From contig JANGFR010000002.1 of assembly GCA_024707015.1 (NCBI GenBank), positions 138,007-202,006 on the forward strand: a stretch of DNA of 64,000 nt, read 5' to 3'. Made by a program: the position numbers and the translations under genes. This document shows positions 15,891 to 23,746 of this stretch, piece after piece. The notes under the pieces are model-generated. The model was not told the DNA's origin, did not search any database, and saw only the letters and a program-made list of their open reading frames with translations. The stretch comes from Candidatus Culexarchaeum yellowstonense. Lineage in GTDB: Archaea > Thermoproteota > Methanomethylicia > Culexarchaeales > Culexarchaeaceae. Every line of letters starts with the position of its first letter. Position 1 is the stretch's first letter.

Positions 15891-17102
15891 ATGATAAGGA
15901 TAGGATTGATTGGGAAGACGAATACTGGGAAGACGACATTCTTCAATGCGGCAACCCTACTAAGTGAAGAGGTATCAACATACCCATTCACAACGAAGAA
16001 ACCTAACATAGGGACAGCCACAGTTCAAACAGTCTGTGTATGCAGGGAGTTTAAGGTTAAAGATAATCCACAGAATTCTAAGTGTATAGAGGGATGGAGA
16101 TATATACCAATAGAATTAATAGACTTGCCAGGGCTAATAAAGGATGCACATTTGGGTAGGGGGCTTGGAGACCAATTCTTAAGCGTAGCCATGCAATCAG
16201 ATGCACTACTACACATAGTGGATGCATCTGGAAGTATAGATGCAGAGGGGAAAATATGCCAACCTGGAATTGGAAATCCAATAGCAGATTACTATGAAGT
16301 TGAATATGAACTTGTGGAGTGGTTTAAGAAGGTTATAAAATCCAATAAGGATAGGGTGGAGAGAGAGTATGCGAAGAGGCAATCCATGGTTGAAGCATTG
16401 TATCAAATATTTTCTGGAATGAAAGTTACAAGGGAAATGATATACGTAAGCTTGGAGAAGGCAGAACTCCTAGATAGGAAACTGGATTCTTGGACGGAGG
16501 AAGACTACAACAAATTCTCAATGGAGCTTAGAATAATATCAAAACCAACGCTAATAGTTGCCAATAAAATGGATTTGGGGATAGCTGAGGAAAACTATAA
16601 GAGGATAGTTGAGGAATTCGGACAACACTTAGTAGTCCCATGTAGTGCAGAAGCAGAGCTGGCTTTAAGGAGAGCCGAACAACAGGGGATAGTGAGGTAT
16701 ATACCGGGAATGGAGAGCTTCGAAATAATAGATGAATCCAAATTGAATCCAAGACAGAGGTGGGCTTTAAGCTACATAAAGCATATGGTTATGGATAAAC
16801 TATTGAGGACAGGAGTCCAATTGGCATTAAACATAGCAGTCTTCAAACTGCTAAGAATGAATGTGGTATACCCAGTTGAAGACCCAGAAAGGTTAACGGA
16901 CAAGAAGGGGAACGTGCTACCAGATGCATTCCTAATGCCACACAACGCCACACTACTAGACCTTGCAAAGGAGATACATAGCGATTTAGCAAGAGGACTA
17001 CTATACGGAATAGATGTGAGAACAGGAATAAGGCTACCAAAAGATTACATACTAAGAGATAGAGACGTAATAACACTAGTATCAACAACGAGAAGAAAGT
17101 AG
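15891..17102 (+). CDS. OBG-family GTPase (YchF/Ygr210-like)
   Basis: P-loop GTPase likely tied to ribosome function. G1 is GKTNTGKTTFFNA (8-20), the switch region includes STYPFTTKKPNIG, G3 is DLPGLI and G4 is NKMD near residue 224. YchF proper has a changed G4 and prefers ATP; the intact NKMD points to GTP and to the Ygr210 subgroup. A C-terminal TGS domain is suggested by DAFLMPHNATLLDLAKEIHSD and the end IRLPKDYILRDRDVITLV. The start ATG directly follows the ino1 stop, with GAGGGG just before. Confidence 0.9.
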   Translation: MIRIGLIGKTNTGKTTFFNAATLLSEEVSTYPFTTKKPNIGTATVQTVCVCREFKVKDNPQNSKCIEGWRYIPIELIDLPGLIKDAHLGRGLGDQFLSVAMQSDALLHIVDASGSIDAEGKICQPGIGNPIADYYEVEYELVEWFKKVIKSNKDRVEREYAKRQSMVEALYQIFSGMKVTREMIYVSLEKAELLDRKLDSWTEEDYNKFSMELRIISKPTLIVANKMDLGIAEENYKRIVEEFGQHLVVPCSAEAELALRRAEQQGIVRYIPGMESFEIIDESKLNPRQRWALSYIKHMVMDKLLRTGVQLALNIAVFKLLRMNVVYPVEDPERLTDKKGNVLPDAFLMPHNATLLDLAKEIHSDLARGLLYGIDVRTGIRLPKDYILRDRDVITLVSTTRRK

Positions 17103-17128
17103 CAAACCAAAGGATTAAAAACCAAATA

Positions 17129-17140
17129 CATTATAAATAT
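17129..17140 (+). promoter_or_regulatory. TATA box for the ThDP enzyme gene
   Basis: CATTATAAATAT is centred 26 bases before ATG 17160, which would then be leaderless. Confidence 0.55.
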
Positions 17141-17159
17141 GCATTAATAAGTGGGGGAA

Positions 17160-18830
17160 ATGAGGGCAGCGGAGTATATAATAAAATTCTTAGAGGAAAA
17201 AGATGCGAGAATAGTGTATGGCTTGCCAGGATATAATATACTGGAAATATATGAAGCTATAAGGAAGAGCAATCTAGAACATGTGCTGGTAAAACATGAA
17301 CACTCAGCAGCTGTAATGGCAGATGTAACAGGTAGGTTGACTTTGAAGCCAGGAGTATGCCTAGTTACGGCGGGACCTGGAGCATTAAATGCAGCCACAG
17401 GAGTGGCAGCAGCATATACAGCAGCTTCACCAATGCTACACATAACTGGACACTGCTCAAGCAGGGAAAAGGTACAACCATACCATGGAGTTGAAGACTG
17501 GCTTTTCCTAGAAAAGATATTTGCAAACATAACGAAATGGAGTAAAACCGTGGATAACGCATTGGAACTACCATACCACATGGAAAAAGCATACCATATT
17601 GCCACAAGTGGAAGGAAGGGGCCTGTACACATATCACTAGCCATGGACATACTCGAAGTAGACATACAAAAAACATTAAACACATATAAAGGTGAAATAC
17701 AATTCGAATTGAAGAATGCCGCAAGAAGGATAGCTAAAAAGTTAATGGAATTAGAGAAGCCAATAATAGTTGCTGGTAAGGGGGTTCTTAGAGAGAATTC
17801 AACCATGGAAATTGAAGAATTAATGGAGAAAACATACATACCGACACTGGCAAGTAGGAGAAGTAGAGACGTAATACCATTCAACAATAAACTGAATATA
17901 GGGTACACCATAATAGTGGGATTTGGAAATGTACTGGAAGATTTAAGGAAATTCCTTGAAGAAGCAGATGGAATAATAACTGTGGGACTAGATAGGGGGG
18001 AGAGGGAGTCTAGAGATATCATGGAATTATCCAAGAGTAAGAGGATTATACACTTATACCAAGAGGAACCACCTTACGTAGAAATAATTGAGGATAATGG
18101 TAAAATAATTGAAATAAACACCCCAAACCTAAAACAATTATTAGAGGAGTTAATTAGAGAAGTCAATGGCTATAGGAGTAAATGGACTAACCTTGAAAAT
18201 AGGATAGCGGAATTAAAGGGGAAGGTGGAATCAGATTTAAAGGAACACGCACATAGATTTTCAGAACAAAAACCCATACACCCAGCATACCTCGTTCAAA
18301 CAATAAAGGAAATGGTAAAGAATGATGATGTGATATTCGCCATAGATGTTGGTGGAAGCTCATCATGGGCTGAACTATACCTAAGACAAAACAAGCCAAA
18401 CACACTACTAACATCAGATAGATTTGGAAATATGGGATTCACATTACCAGCAGCAATAGCCGCAAATAAAGTGAAGCCAGAAGCAAATGTGATCGGGATA
18501 ACGGGAGATGGAGGAATGCTAATGACCCTTGGAGAAATAGCCACAGCTGTGGAGCAAAAGTCCAACATAAAAATAATAGTCATGAATGACAGGCAATACA
18601 CAATGATAAAGAATATACAGAGGAGTAGGCATGGATACCCACCATTCCAAGTGGACATTCATACACCAAACTTCAATGAAATAGCAAAAAGCTTCGGAGC
18701 AAATGGAATTAAAGTGGATGATCCAAGAGATCTAAGCGCAATGTTAGAAGAAGCTCTAAACGTTAAGGGCCCAACAATAATAGATGTATACACAACAAAC
18801 GAATATGAAAACTATAGATACAGATTATAG
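17160..18830 (+). CDS. Thiamine diphosphate-dependent enzyme, acetolactate synthase-like
   Basis: Three-domain ThDP enzyme of the ALS/POX/benzoylformate decarboxylase family. Seen: RIVYGLPGYNILEIYEAI at the start, catalytic Glu in KHEHSAAVMADV near residue 45, VTAGPGALNAATGVA, central domain PIIVAGKGVL, and the ThDP/Mg motif GDGGMLMTLGEIATA followed by MNDRQYTMI. The missing clear regulatory partner and divergent middle domain speak against a standard biosynthetic acetolactate synthase; a decarboxylase or carboligase is equally possible. ATG 17160 is preferred over GTG 17151 from TATA spacing. An M20 hydrolase follows 17 bases later, likely in the same operon. Confidence 0.85.
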   Translation: MRAAEYIIKFLEEKDARIVYGLPGYNILEIYEAIRKSNLEHVLVKHEHSAAVMADVTGRLTLKPGVCLVTAGPGALNAATGVAAAYTAASPMLHITGHCSSREKVQPYHGVEDWLFLEKIFANITKWSKTVDNALELPYHMEKAYHIATSGRKGPVHISLAMDILEVDIQKTLNTYKGEIQFELKNAARRIAKKLMELEKPIIVAGKGVLRENSTMEIEELMEKTYIPTLASRRSRDVIPFNNKLNIGYTIIVGFGNVLEDLRKFLEEADGIITVGLDRGERESRDIMELSKSKRIIHLYQEEPPYVEIIEDNGKIIEINTPNLKQLLEELIREVNGYRSKWTNLENRIAELKGKVESDLKEHAHRFSEQKPIHPAYLVQTIKEMVKNDDVIFAIDVGGSSSWAELYLRQNKPNTLLTSDRFGNMGFTLPAAIAANKVKPEANVIGITGDGGMLMTLGEIATAVEQKSNIKIIVMNDRQYTMIKNIQRSRHGYPPFQVDIHTPNFNEIAKSFGANGIKVDDPRDLSAMLEEALNVKGPTIIDVYTTNEYENYRYRL

Positions 18831-18847
18831 ATAGCGGCGATGAACAA

Positions 18848-20029
18848 ATGAAGTATAAAGAGAAGCTGGAAAGTCTAATATCAAAGCTCATAGCAACCCC
18901 AAGCACATCTGGAAATGAAAAGGAAATAGCTGAGATCATAAAGGATAAGTTAAATGAAATAGGATTTGATAAAGTTGAAATAGATAAATATGGAAGTGTA
19001 ATAGCTGTTGCCAAGGGTAAAAGTGATATAAACATATTATTTGAAGGACATTTAGACCACGTTCCACCTGGAAACATCAATGCATGGAAATATCCACCAT
19101 ACAATGCAAAAATTGTAAATGATGAAGTTTACGGTAGAGGATCTGTAGACATGAAGGGGCCGATAACCTCACTAATAACAGCCATGGAGGAGGCCCTGAA
19201 AAGGGAACTTGAAATAAACATACAATTGGCATTCGTAGTTCATGAAGAAACAGTTGAAGGGGAAGCTATAAAGAGGATAATTGAAGAGGGAATATTGGAT
19301 AAACCGGAAGCGGCAATACTCATAGAACCAACAAACCTAAATGTAGCAATTGGGCATAGGGGTAGAAGCCTAATAAAGGTTAAATTGATGGGGAAAACTG
19401 CCCATGCAAGCATGCCAGATCTAGGGGTAAATGCAATAGAAGCCACCTCAAAATTCATTATAAGGTTAAGGGAAAAATTGAATCAGAATCTCCCCATACA
19501 TCCAGTACTAGGAAAAGCCACCATAACCCCAATAAAAATTAGGTGCCAACCTGAAGGGCTACCACAAATTCCAGATGAAGCAGAAGTAATTCTTGATAGG
19601 AGAATGATCATAGGTGAAGATGAAGATAGCGTCCTAAAACCTCTAATGAAACTACTTAACGAATTGATAAGCAGTAAAGAAGCTTTGAATGGATTTGTGG
19701 AAATAGTTGAGGAGGAAGTTAAGTGTTGGACTGGAGCATCGATGAAGGTGAAAGACTTCTTCCCAGCATGGCTAATGAGCATTGAAAAATTGGAGGATAT
19801 GGGGGTTAAAGAAATTATAAAGACTATGGGTGGAAGGTATATGGTATGGGATTTCAGCACAGATGGAGTCTACACAGCAAACTCAAACATAAAGACATTT
19901 GGATTCGGACCTGGAGATTGGAAAATGGCGCATCAACCAAATGAGAAGATAAGTTTAAAGGAGATGGATAAAGCTGTTGAAGGATATAAAAAGATTTTGG
20001 AAGTTTTGGAGAAGAAGTTGGCAGTCTAA
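18848..20029 (+). CDS. M20 family metallohydrolase (YgeY-like)
   Basis: Zinc-dependent amidohydrolase or peptidase of the ArgE/DapE/YgeY group. Metal ligands are visible: His in LFEGHLDHVPPG near 67, Asp in YGRGSVDMKGP near 100, Glu pair in VVHEETVEG near 137, Glu in LIEPTNLNVAIGHRG, and His in KMAHQPNEKI near 361. The dimerisation domain follows GRSLIKVKLMGKTAHASMP. The 393 residues fit. The substrate is unknown; YgeY relatives are sometimes linked to purine or dipeptide breakdown. Its pairing with a ThDP enzyme suggests a small catabolic operon. It ends overlapping the convergent aor gene by 4 bases. Confidence 0.88.
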   Translation: MKYKEKLESLISKLIATPSTSGNEKEIAEIIKDKLNEIGFDKVEIDKYGSVIAVAKGKSDINILFEGHLDHVPPGNINAWKYPPYNAKIVNDEVYGRGSVDMKGPITSLITAMEEALKRELEINIQLAFVVHEETVEGEAIKRIIEEGILDKPEAAILIEPTNLNVAIGHRGRSLIKVKLMGKTAHASMPDLGVNAIEATSKFIIRLREKLNQNLPIHPVLGKATITPIKIRCQPEGLPQIPDEAEVILDRRMIIGEDEDSVLKPLMKLLNELISSKEALNGFVEIVEEEVKCWTGASMKVKDFFPAWLMSIEKLEDMGVKEIIKTMGGRYMVWDFSTDGVYTANSNIKTFGFGPGDWKMAHQPNEKISLKEMDKAVEGYKKILEVLEKKLAV

Positions 20030-21909
20030 CTCCGCTTTAACTTCTTCCTAACTTCCTCTAAAGCTGAATCCACATCCTCAAGTCCAAGCTCCCTCAATTT
20101 ATCACTTCTAGGTATTCCATATTCATCCCACCCAACGGCTTCGTAATACTGCTTCTTCAAATTCTCAACCTCATTCCTATCAGCAGCTTGACCCTTATAT
20201 GGGCCGGTGGGCAGAGGTTCATAAAATCTCAGTGGATTATCATCATGAACCTTCGGATCCCAATAGAAGTCTGGTCCACCTAGCAGTAAAGCTGCACGTT
20301 GAATGTTCAGTATTCTAAGTCCATCACTATAGCACCAATCATGTGGATTAATTTTAATCCCAGTTACAGCCTCATAGAATTCCCACATCAACGATGGATT
20401 TGGGTAGAAGTTGAATATGCAGACCACAGCGGAATCACACATTATCCTAACAATTTCACCACCACTGGAATCTACGGGTAATCTAGCCACTGAAGTGTGA
20501 TCTCCACCTTGAACTGAACATGCATAGGCTATTGGTGTTGGGTAATCCATTCTACTCCTTATACCATGAGCACCCACACCGACGCCCTTAACTTGAACAA
20601 CATATGGGAGTAGATCCACACCCTTCATTTTACCAAGCTTTAAAGCAGCTCTGTAAGTACCCTCCGCAAGTATATCTCCAATGCCAATCCTATATGCTAT
20701 CATCTTTGCGAGTTCCCCGAAGGCCTTCGCATTCCCCCAACTTAAATCTAAACCCCCAAGATCATCCTTTGTCAATATTCCACGCTGATATAATTCAGCG
20801 GCAAATCCAAGAACATTACCGCCATTAATCCCGCATAACCCAAGGTCATCAACCATAGATGAAACATAAACATTCTCTTCTGGAGTAAATATCCCCAGAT
20901 TCGTACCAAGATATGCTTGCAACTCGTAATCTGGATTATCAGTTAGGGATCCAGCGTATGGGCCGCATTTAACCAATGCAATCTTCAAGCATGTTGTTGG
21001 GCAACCATAATCACCCCAATAGCGTTTAATCCAAACTCTACGTTCAAACTCATCTACGCCGAAGCTCTTCTCATCATGCCACTCCTCCTGCCAATTCTTC
21101 ACAGGCTCAGAACTCTGCATTGCTCCAACACTATATCCGCCAGAACCAGTACCCCACCTCCGCATACCATCCCTACGGATACATTCATCGTATACCATGT
21201 ATAGTAGGTTGTGGAATTTTATTGGGTTATGTATTTCTGGCAGAGGCCCTGAACCCTTTATCACAATGGCTTTAAGCTTCTTGGAACCCATCACAGCTCC
21301 ATAACCACCGTAACCAGCAGCATGAGTCCACTTCTCCATGACCACAGCAACCCTACACAGCTTCTCTCCGGCTGGACCTATGTATAGGATTGATGGATCT
21401 TTCCATTCCCCGAATCGTCTATACTTGCTATGCAAGTAATCTACGGCATCCTTCGTCAACTTTACAACGGTATCCTTACCATCTAAACCCCAATACTTTG
21501 AGGCATCCCTAATTTCCACTTCATCATCTTTAATCCATAAGTATACTGGATCCTTAGATGCACCTTCAATTACGATTGCATCATATCCAGCACACTTCAA
21601 ATCTATGCCAGCTTCACCTCCAACCGTGGAGCCTATGATCCCATTGCTCTGTGGAGACTTACCAGATATGCATATTCTGCCTCCAGGGTAGAATCCAGTT
21701 ATGGGTCCCGTGGCAACTATTAATAGGTTTTCAGGGGATAATGGGTCAACTTTACTCCACCTACTACCAAGCCTATCCCAGAGTATCTTTGCTGCAAGAC
21801 CTCTACCGCCAACGTAATGTCTAAGCACATCCTCATTGGCATCAGCAACATGGATTTTGCTTTTACTCAAATTTACCTCCAATATTTTACCACAATAACC
21901 TCCAATCAT
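20026..21909 (-). CDS. Aldehyde:ferredoxin oxidoreductase (tungsten family), variant cluster site
   Basis: AOR-family enzyme with a tungstopterin and one [4Fe-4S] cluster, oxidising aldehydes to acids with ferredoxin or an electron-transfer subunit as acceptor. The N-terminal pterin domain is typical (GGRGLAAKILWDRL, PLSPENLLIVATGPITG, GGRICISGKSPQ, TVGGEAGIDLKCAGYDA). In the cluster site CxxCxxxC the first Cys is Asp300; Cys303 and Cys307 (GDYGCPTTC) and the distant Cys497 (CDSAVVC) remain. 627 residues fits. The start ATG overlaps the stop of the upstream ferredoxin gene (ATGA), so both subunits are co-translated. MoaB at 51237-51776 could help make its cofactor. Confidence 0.92.
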   Translation of the reverse strand: MIGGYCGKILEVNLSKSKIHVADANEDVLRHYVGGRGLAAKILWDRLGSRWSKVDPLSPENLLIVATGPITGFYPGGRICISGKSPQSNGIIGSTVGGEAGIDLKCAGYDAIVIEGASKDPVYLWIKDDEVEIRDASKYWGLDGKDTVVKLTKDAVDYLHSKYRRFGEWKDPSILYIGPAGEKLCRVAVVMEKWTHAAGYGGYGAVMGSKKLKAIVIKGSGPLPEIHNPIKFHNLLYMVYDECIRRDGMRRWGTGSGGYSVGAMQSSEPVKNWQEEWHDEKSFGVDEFERRVWIKRYWGDYGCPTTCLKIALVKCGPYAGSLTDNPDYELQAYLGTNLGIFTPEENVYVSSMVDDLGLCGINGGNVLGFAAELYQRGILTKDDLGGLDLSWGNAKAFGELAKMIAYRIGIGDILAEGTYRAALKLGKMKGVDLLPYVVQVKGVGVGAHGIRSRMDYPTPIAYACSVQGGDHTSVARLPVDSSGGEIVRIMCDSAVVCIFNFYPNPSLMWEFYEAVTGIKINPHDWCYSDGLRILNIQRAALLLGGPDFYWDPKVHDDNPLRFYEPLPTGPYKGQAADRNEVENLKKQYYEAVGWDEYGIPRSDKLRELGLEDVDSALEEVRKKLKRS

Positions 21910-22436
21910 AGGAATCGCCTCCCAAATTCACCATAAAGTCTAATTACAAGTTCATCTGAAATCTCCTTAGGCGTCCTTGCATAAAGCTTAGTCTGCTTAC
22001 CCAATCCACTTCTATCCACAATCCACAACACATTATACTTAGCTTTCTGACATATTTCAACGCACTTTGGATATCCACCACATAGATCACATATGACCAC
22101 ATGATTCTTAGCTGGATGCTTATGGGGAATATGCCCTGGACATGCATCTATACATTTCCCACACATTATACATTTACCCTCATCGACAATAACTGCACCA
22201 GTACTTTCATTAACGGATAAAGCTTTAACTGGGCATGCAGCCACACATGGATAGTCATCACACTGAGAACAGAAATGTGGAAACTCAACCCCTGGGACAT
22301 ACTTGAAAACCCTAATCCTAGAAGCTTCAGGCCATATCCTACCCTCATGAGCCAAGCTGCAAACAACTTCGCAAAGCCTACAACCACTACAATTGGCATA
22401 ATCCCTCATAATCCAAATCTGAGATTTCACAGCCAT
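21906..22436 (-). CDS. Four-cluster ferredoxin subunit of the AOR
   Basis: About 176 residues with 16 Cys in four motifs: CSGCRLCEVVC, CSQCDDYPCVAACP, CIMCGKCIDACP and CDLCGGYPKCVEIC. This is the DmsB/HycB-like fold that wires a molybdo- or tungsto-enzyme to an external acceptor. The start is ATG 22436 (MAVKSQIWIMRDYANC); the frame extends further upstream, but that extension has no homology-like pattern and crosses the promoter (CTTAAATATG near 22485-22494). It overlaps aor by 4 bases, so it is very likely its electron-transfer subunit. Confidence 0.9.
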   Translation of the reverse strand: MAVKSQIWIMRDYANCSGCRLCEVVCSLAHEGRIWPEASRIRVFKYVPGVEFPHFCSQCDDYPCVAACPVKALSVNESTGAVIVDEGKCIMCGKCIDACPGHIPHKHPAKNHVVICDLCGGYPKCVEICQKAKYNVLWIVDRSGLGKQTKLYARTPKEISDELVIRLYGEFGRRFL

Positions 22437-22568
22437 AAAATACACCAATACACATTTAGCAATACTAATATTTGTTTGAGAATCATATTTAAGGTTTAGC
22501 ATCCAAATAACCCATGTAAACACAACCTTTAATTCCAAATAAACATTAGAATATTGAATTGATGAGCT

Positions 22569-22946
22569 ATGAGTGGAGAAGAACGTATATTCGTAGTTCA
22601 TAGGCATGAGGCGAGAAGGCTACATTGGGATCTGAGGCTTGAAATGAATGGTGTGTTAAAGAGTTGGGCTGTCCCAAAAGAACCCCCAACCGAGAGGGGG
22701 GTTAGGAGATTGGCTATCATGGTTGAAGACCACCCACTGGAATACGCAAACTTCCAAGGGATAATACCTGAGGGGCATTATGGAGCTGGAAAAGTGGAGA
22801 TATGGGATAAGGGGACGTATAAGCCAATAGAAGTTACGGATAGGAAGATAGTATTCCAGCTGAATGGGGAGAAGCTTAAGGGAGAATACGTACTATTAAA
22901 GTATGATAAGAGTGGTGAAAACAATTGGCTCTTCTTCAAAAAATAG
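22569..22946 (+). CDS. Stand-alone DNA ligase D-type 3'-phosphoesterase
   Basis: Single-domain homologue of the LigD phosphoesterase (PE), which trims 3'-phosphates and 3'-ribonucleotides at DNA ends during break repair. Signatures: FVVHRHEARRLHWDLRLEM near 8-26 with the catalytic His and Asp set, VEDHPLEY near 52, IIPEGHYGAGKVEIWDKG near 64-81 and the terminal NNWLFFKK. 125 residues matches archaeal PE proteins. No polymerase or ligase domain is fused. It heads a short cluster with an unknown protein and an alkyltransferase, all likely DNA repair. Confidence 0.92.
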   Translation: MSGEERIFVVHRHEARRLHWDLRLEMNGVLKSWAVPKEPPTERGVRRLAIMVEDHPLEYANFQGIIPEGHYGAGKVEIWDKGTYKPIEVTDRKIVFQLNGEKLKGEYVLLKYDKSGENNWLFFKK

Positions 22947-22959
22947 TGTGAGTGGAGGC

Positions 22960-23400
22960 ATGAACATATTGGAGTTAAGAGATTTAATGGAGACAAACTC
23001 CGCAAGCAGAGAACTTAGAGATAAAAGAAGGATACTACTCATAGGATCATGCCTAACATATGAGCACCCGGAAATAGTGGAGAAATACGTTGAGGGGAGA
23101 GTTGCATTAAAAGTATGTCTAGAAAGAGAGCACTTCAACATGGCATGCCTAAAACTAGCCTCAATAGTGGCAAGAGTACCCATAGAGGAAATAGTGGTGC
23201 TAACAGTAGATGGATCACCACACTGCATACAATTACACTTCATGATGGACGAAGTTGAAAAGGTAACAGGTAAATCGCTCAACGTAAAACACATAGTCGT
23301 ATATAAGGGGAGGGAGGTAGAAGTTGATAGGAGCAGGGTTAAGAAAGCTAGATACTTATCAAAACTCTCAGGCGATTTAGATGACAATACTAGTATATGA
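22960..23400 (+). CDS. Unknown Cys/His-rich small protein between repair genes
   Basis: About 146 residues from ATG 22960. I do not recognise the family. Visible: an N-terminal charged segment, RRILLIGSCLTYEHPEIV near 24-41, ALKVCLEREHFNMACLKLAS near 49-68, then EEIVVLTVDGSPHCIQLHF and a basic C terminus (SRVKKARYLSKL). Four Cys and several His alternate in a way that could bind a metal or Fe-S cluster. The start is uncertain: GGAGG is only one base before the ATG. The 3' end overlaps the alkyltransferase start by 20 bases, so expression is coupled. Confidence 0.6.
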   Translation: MNILELRDLMETNSASRELRDKRRILLIGSCLTYEHPEIVEKYVEGRVALKVCLEREHFNMACLKLASIVARVPIEEIVVLTVDGSPHCIQLHFMMDEVEKVTGKSLNVKHIVVYKGREVEVDRSRVKKARYLSKLSGDLDDNTSI

Positions 23401-23746
23401 CGTCGATGAGGGGAGGATTAGGAAAGCAAAGTTAAAGGATTACGTGGAGATCGTTAAGGCACTCATGCAATTAATTCCAGAGGGGAGGGTATCAACATAT
23501 GGAAGCATAGCTAAAGCTTTAAAAATAAACCCAAAACTGGTTGGGAAGATTGTTAAAATGAATGATGAACCAGTAATCTACCCATGCCATAGGATAGTAA
23601 AGAGTGATGGAAGTTTTGGTGGATATAGTGGACTTGGAGGAACTATATTTAAGAAAAGGTTACTGGAATTTGAAGGTGTAAAAGTATCAAAAAATGGTAA
23701 GATTTTATCTGAACATATTTCAGACATTATGGACTTACTATGCTAG
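23381..23746 (+). CDS. ogt: Methylated-DNA--protein-cysteine methyltransferase
   Basis: Repairs O6-alkylguanine by transfer to its own Cys. The DNA-binding/active-site domain is complete: IPEGRVSTYGSIAKAL near 32-47, then VIYPCHRIVKSDGSFGGYSGLGG with acceptor Cys69 in PCHR. At 121 residues it lacks the N-terminal RNase H-like domain of larger forms. PCHR (not PWHR) argues for a true transferase, not an alkyltransferase-like protein. It overlaps the unknown gene upstream and is convergent with ppdK, sharing stop-codon bases. Confidence 0.92.
   Translation: MTILVYDVDEGRIRKAKLKDYVEIVKALMQLIPEGRVSTYGSIAKALKINPKLVGKIVKMNDEPVIYPCHRIVKSDGSFGGYSGLGGTIFKKRLLEFEGVKVSKNGKILSEHISDIMDLLC

Noticed and set aside
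17144-18034. Long minus-strand open frame opposite the ThDP enzyme gene
   Set aside because: It lies wholly antisense to a gene with clear ThDP motifs, has low-complexity Ser/Leu-rich composition, and no ribosome site; it is a shadow of A-rich codon use.
22437-22607. N-terminal extension of the four-cluster ferredoxin
   Set aside because: The extension crosses a TATA box and the divergent promoter and has no ferredoxin-like sequence; ATG 22436 is sufficient.
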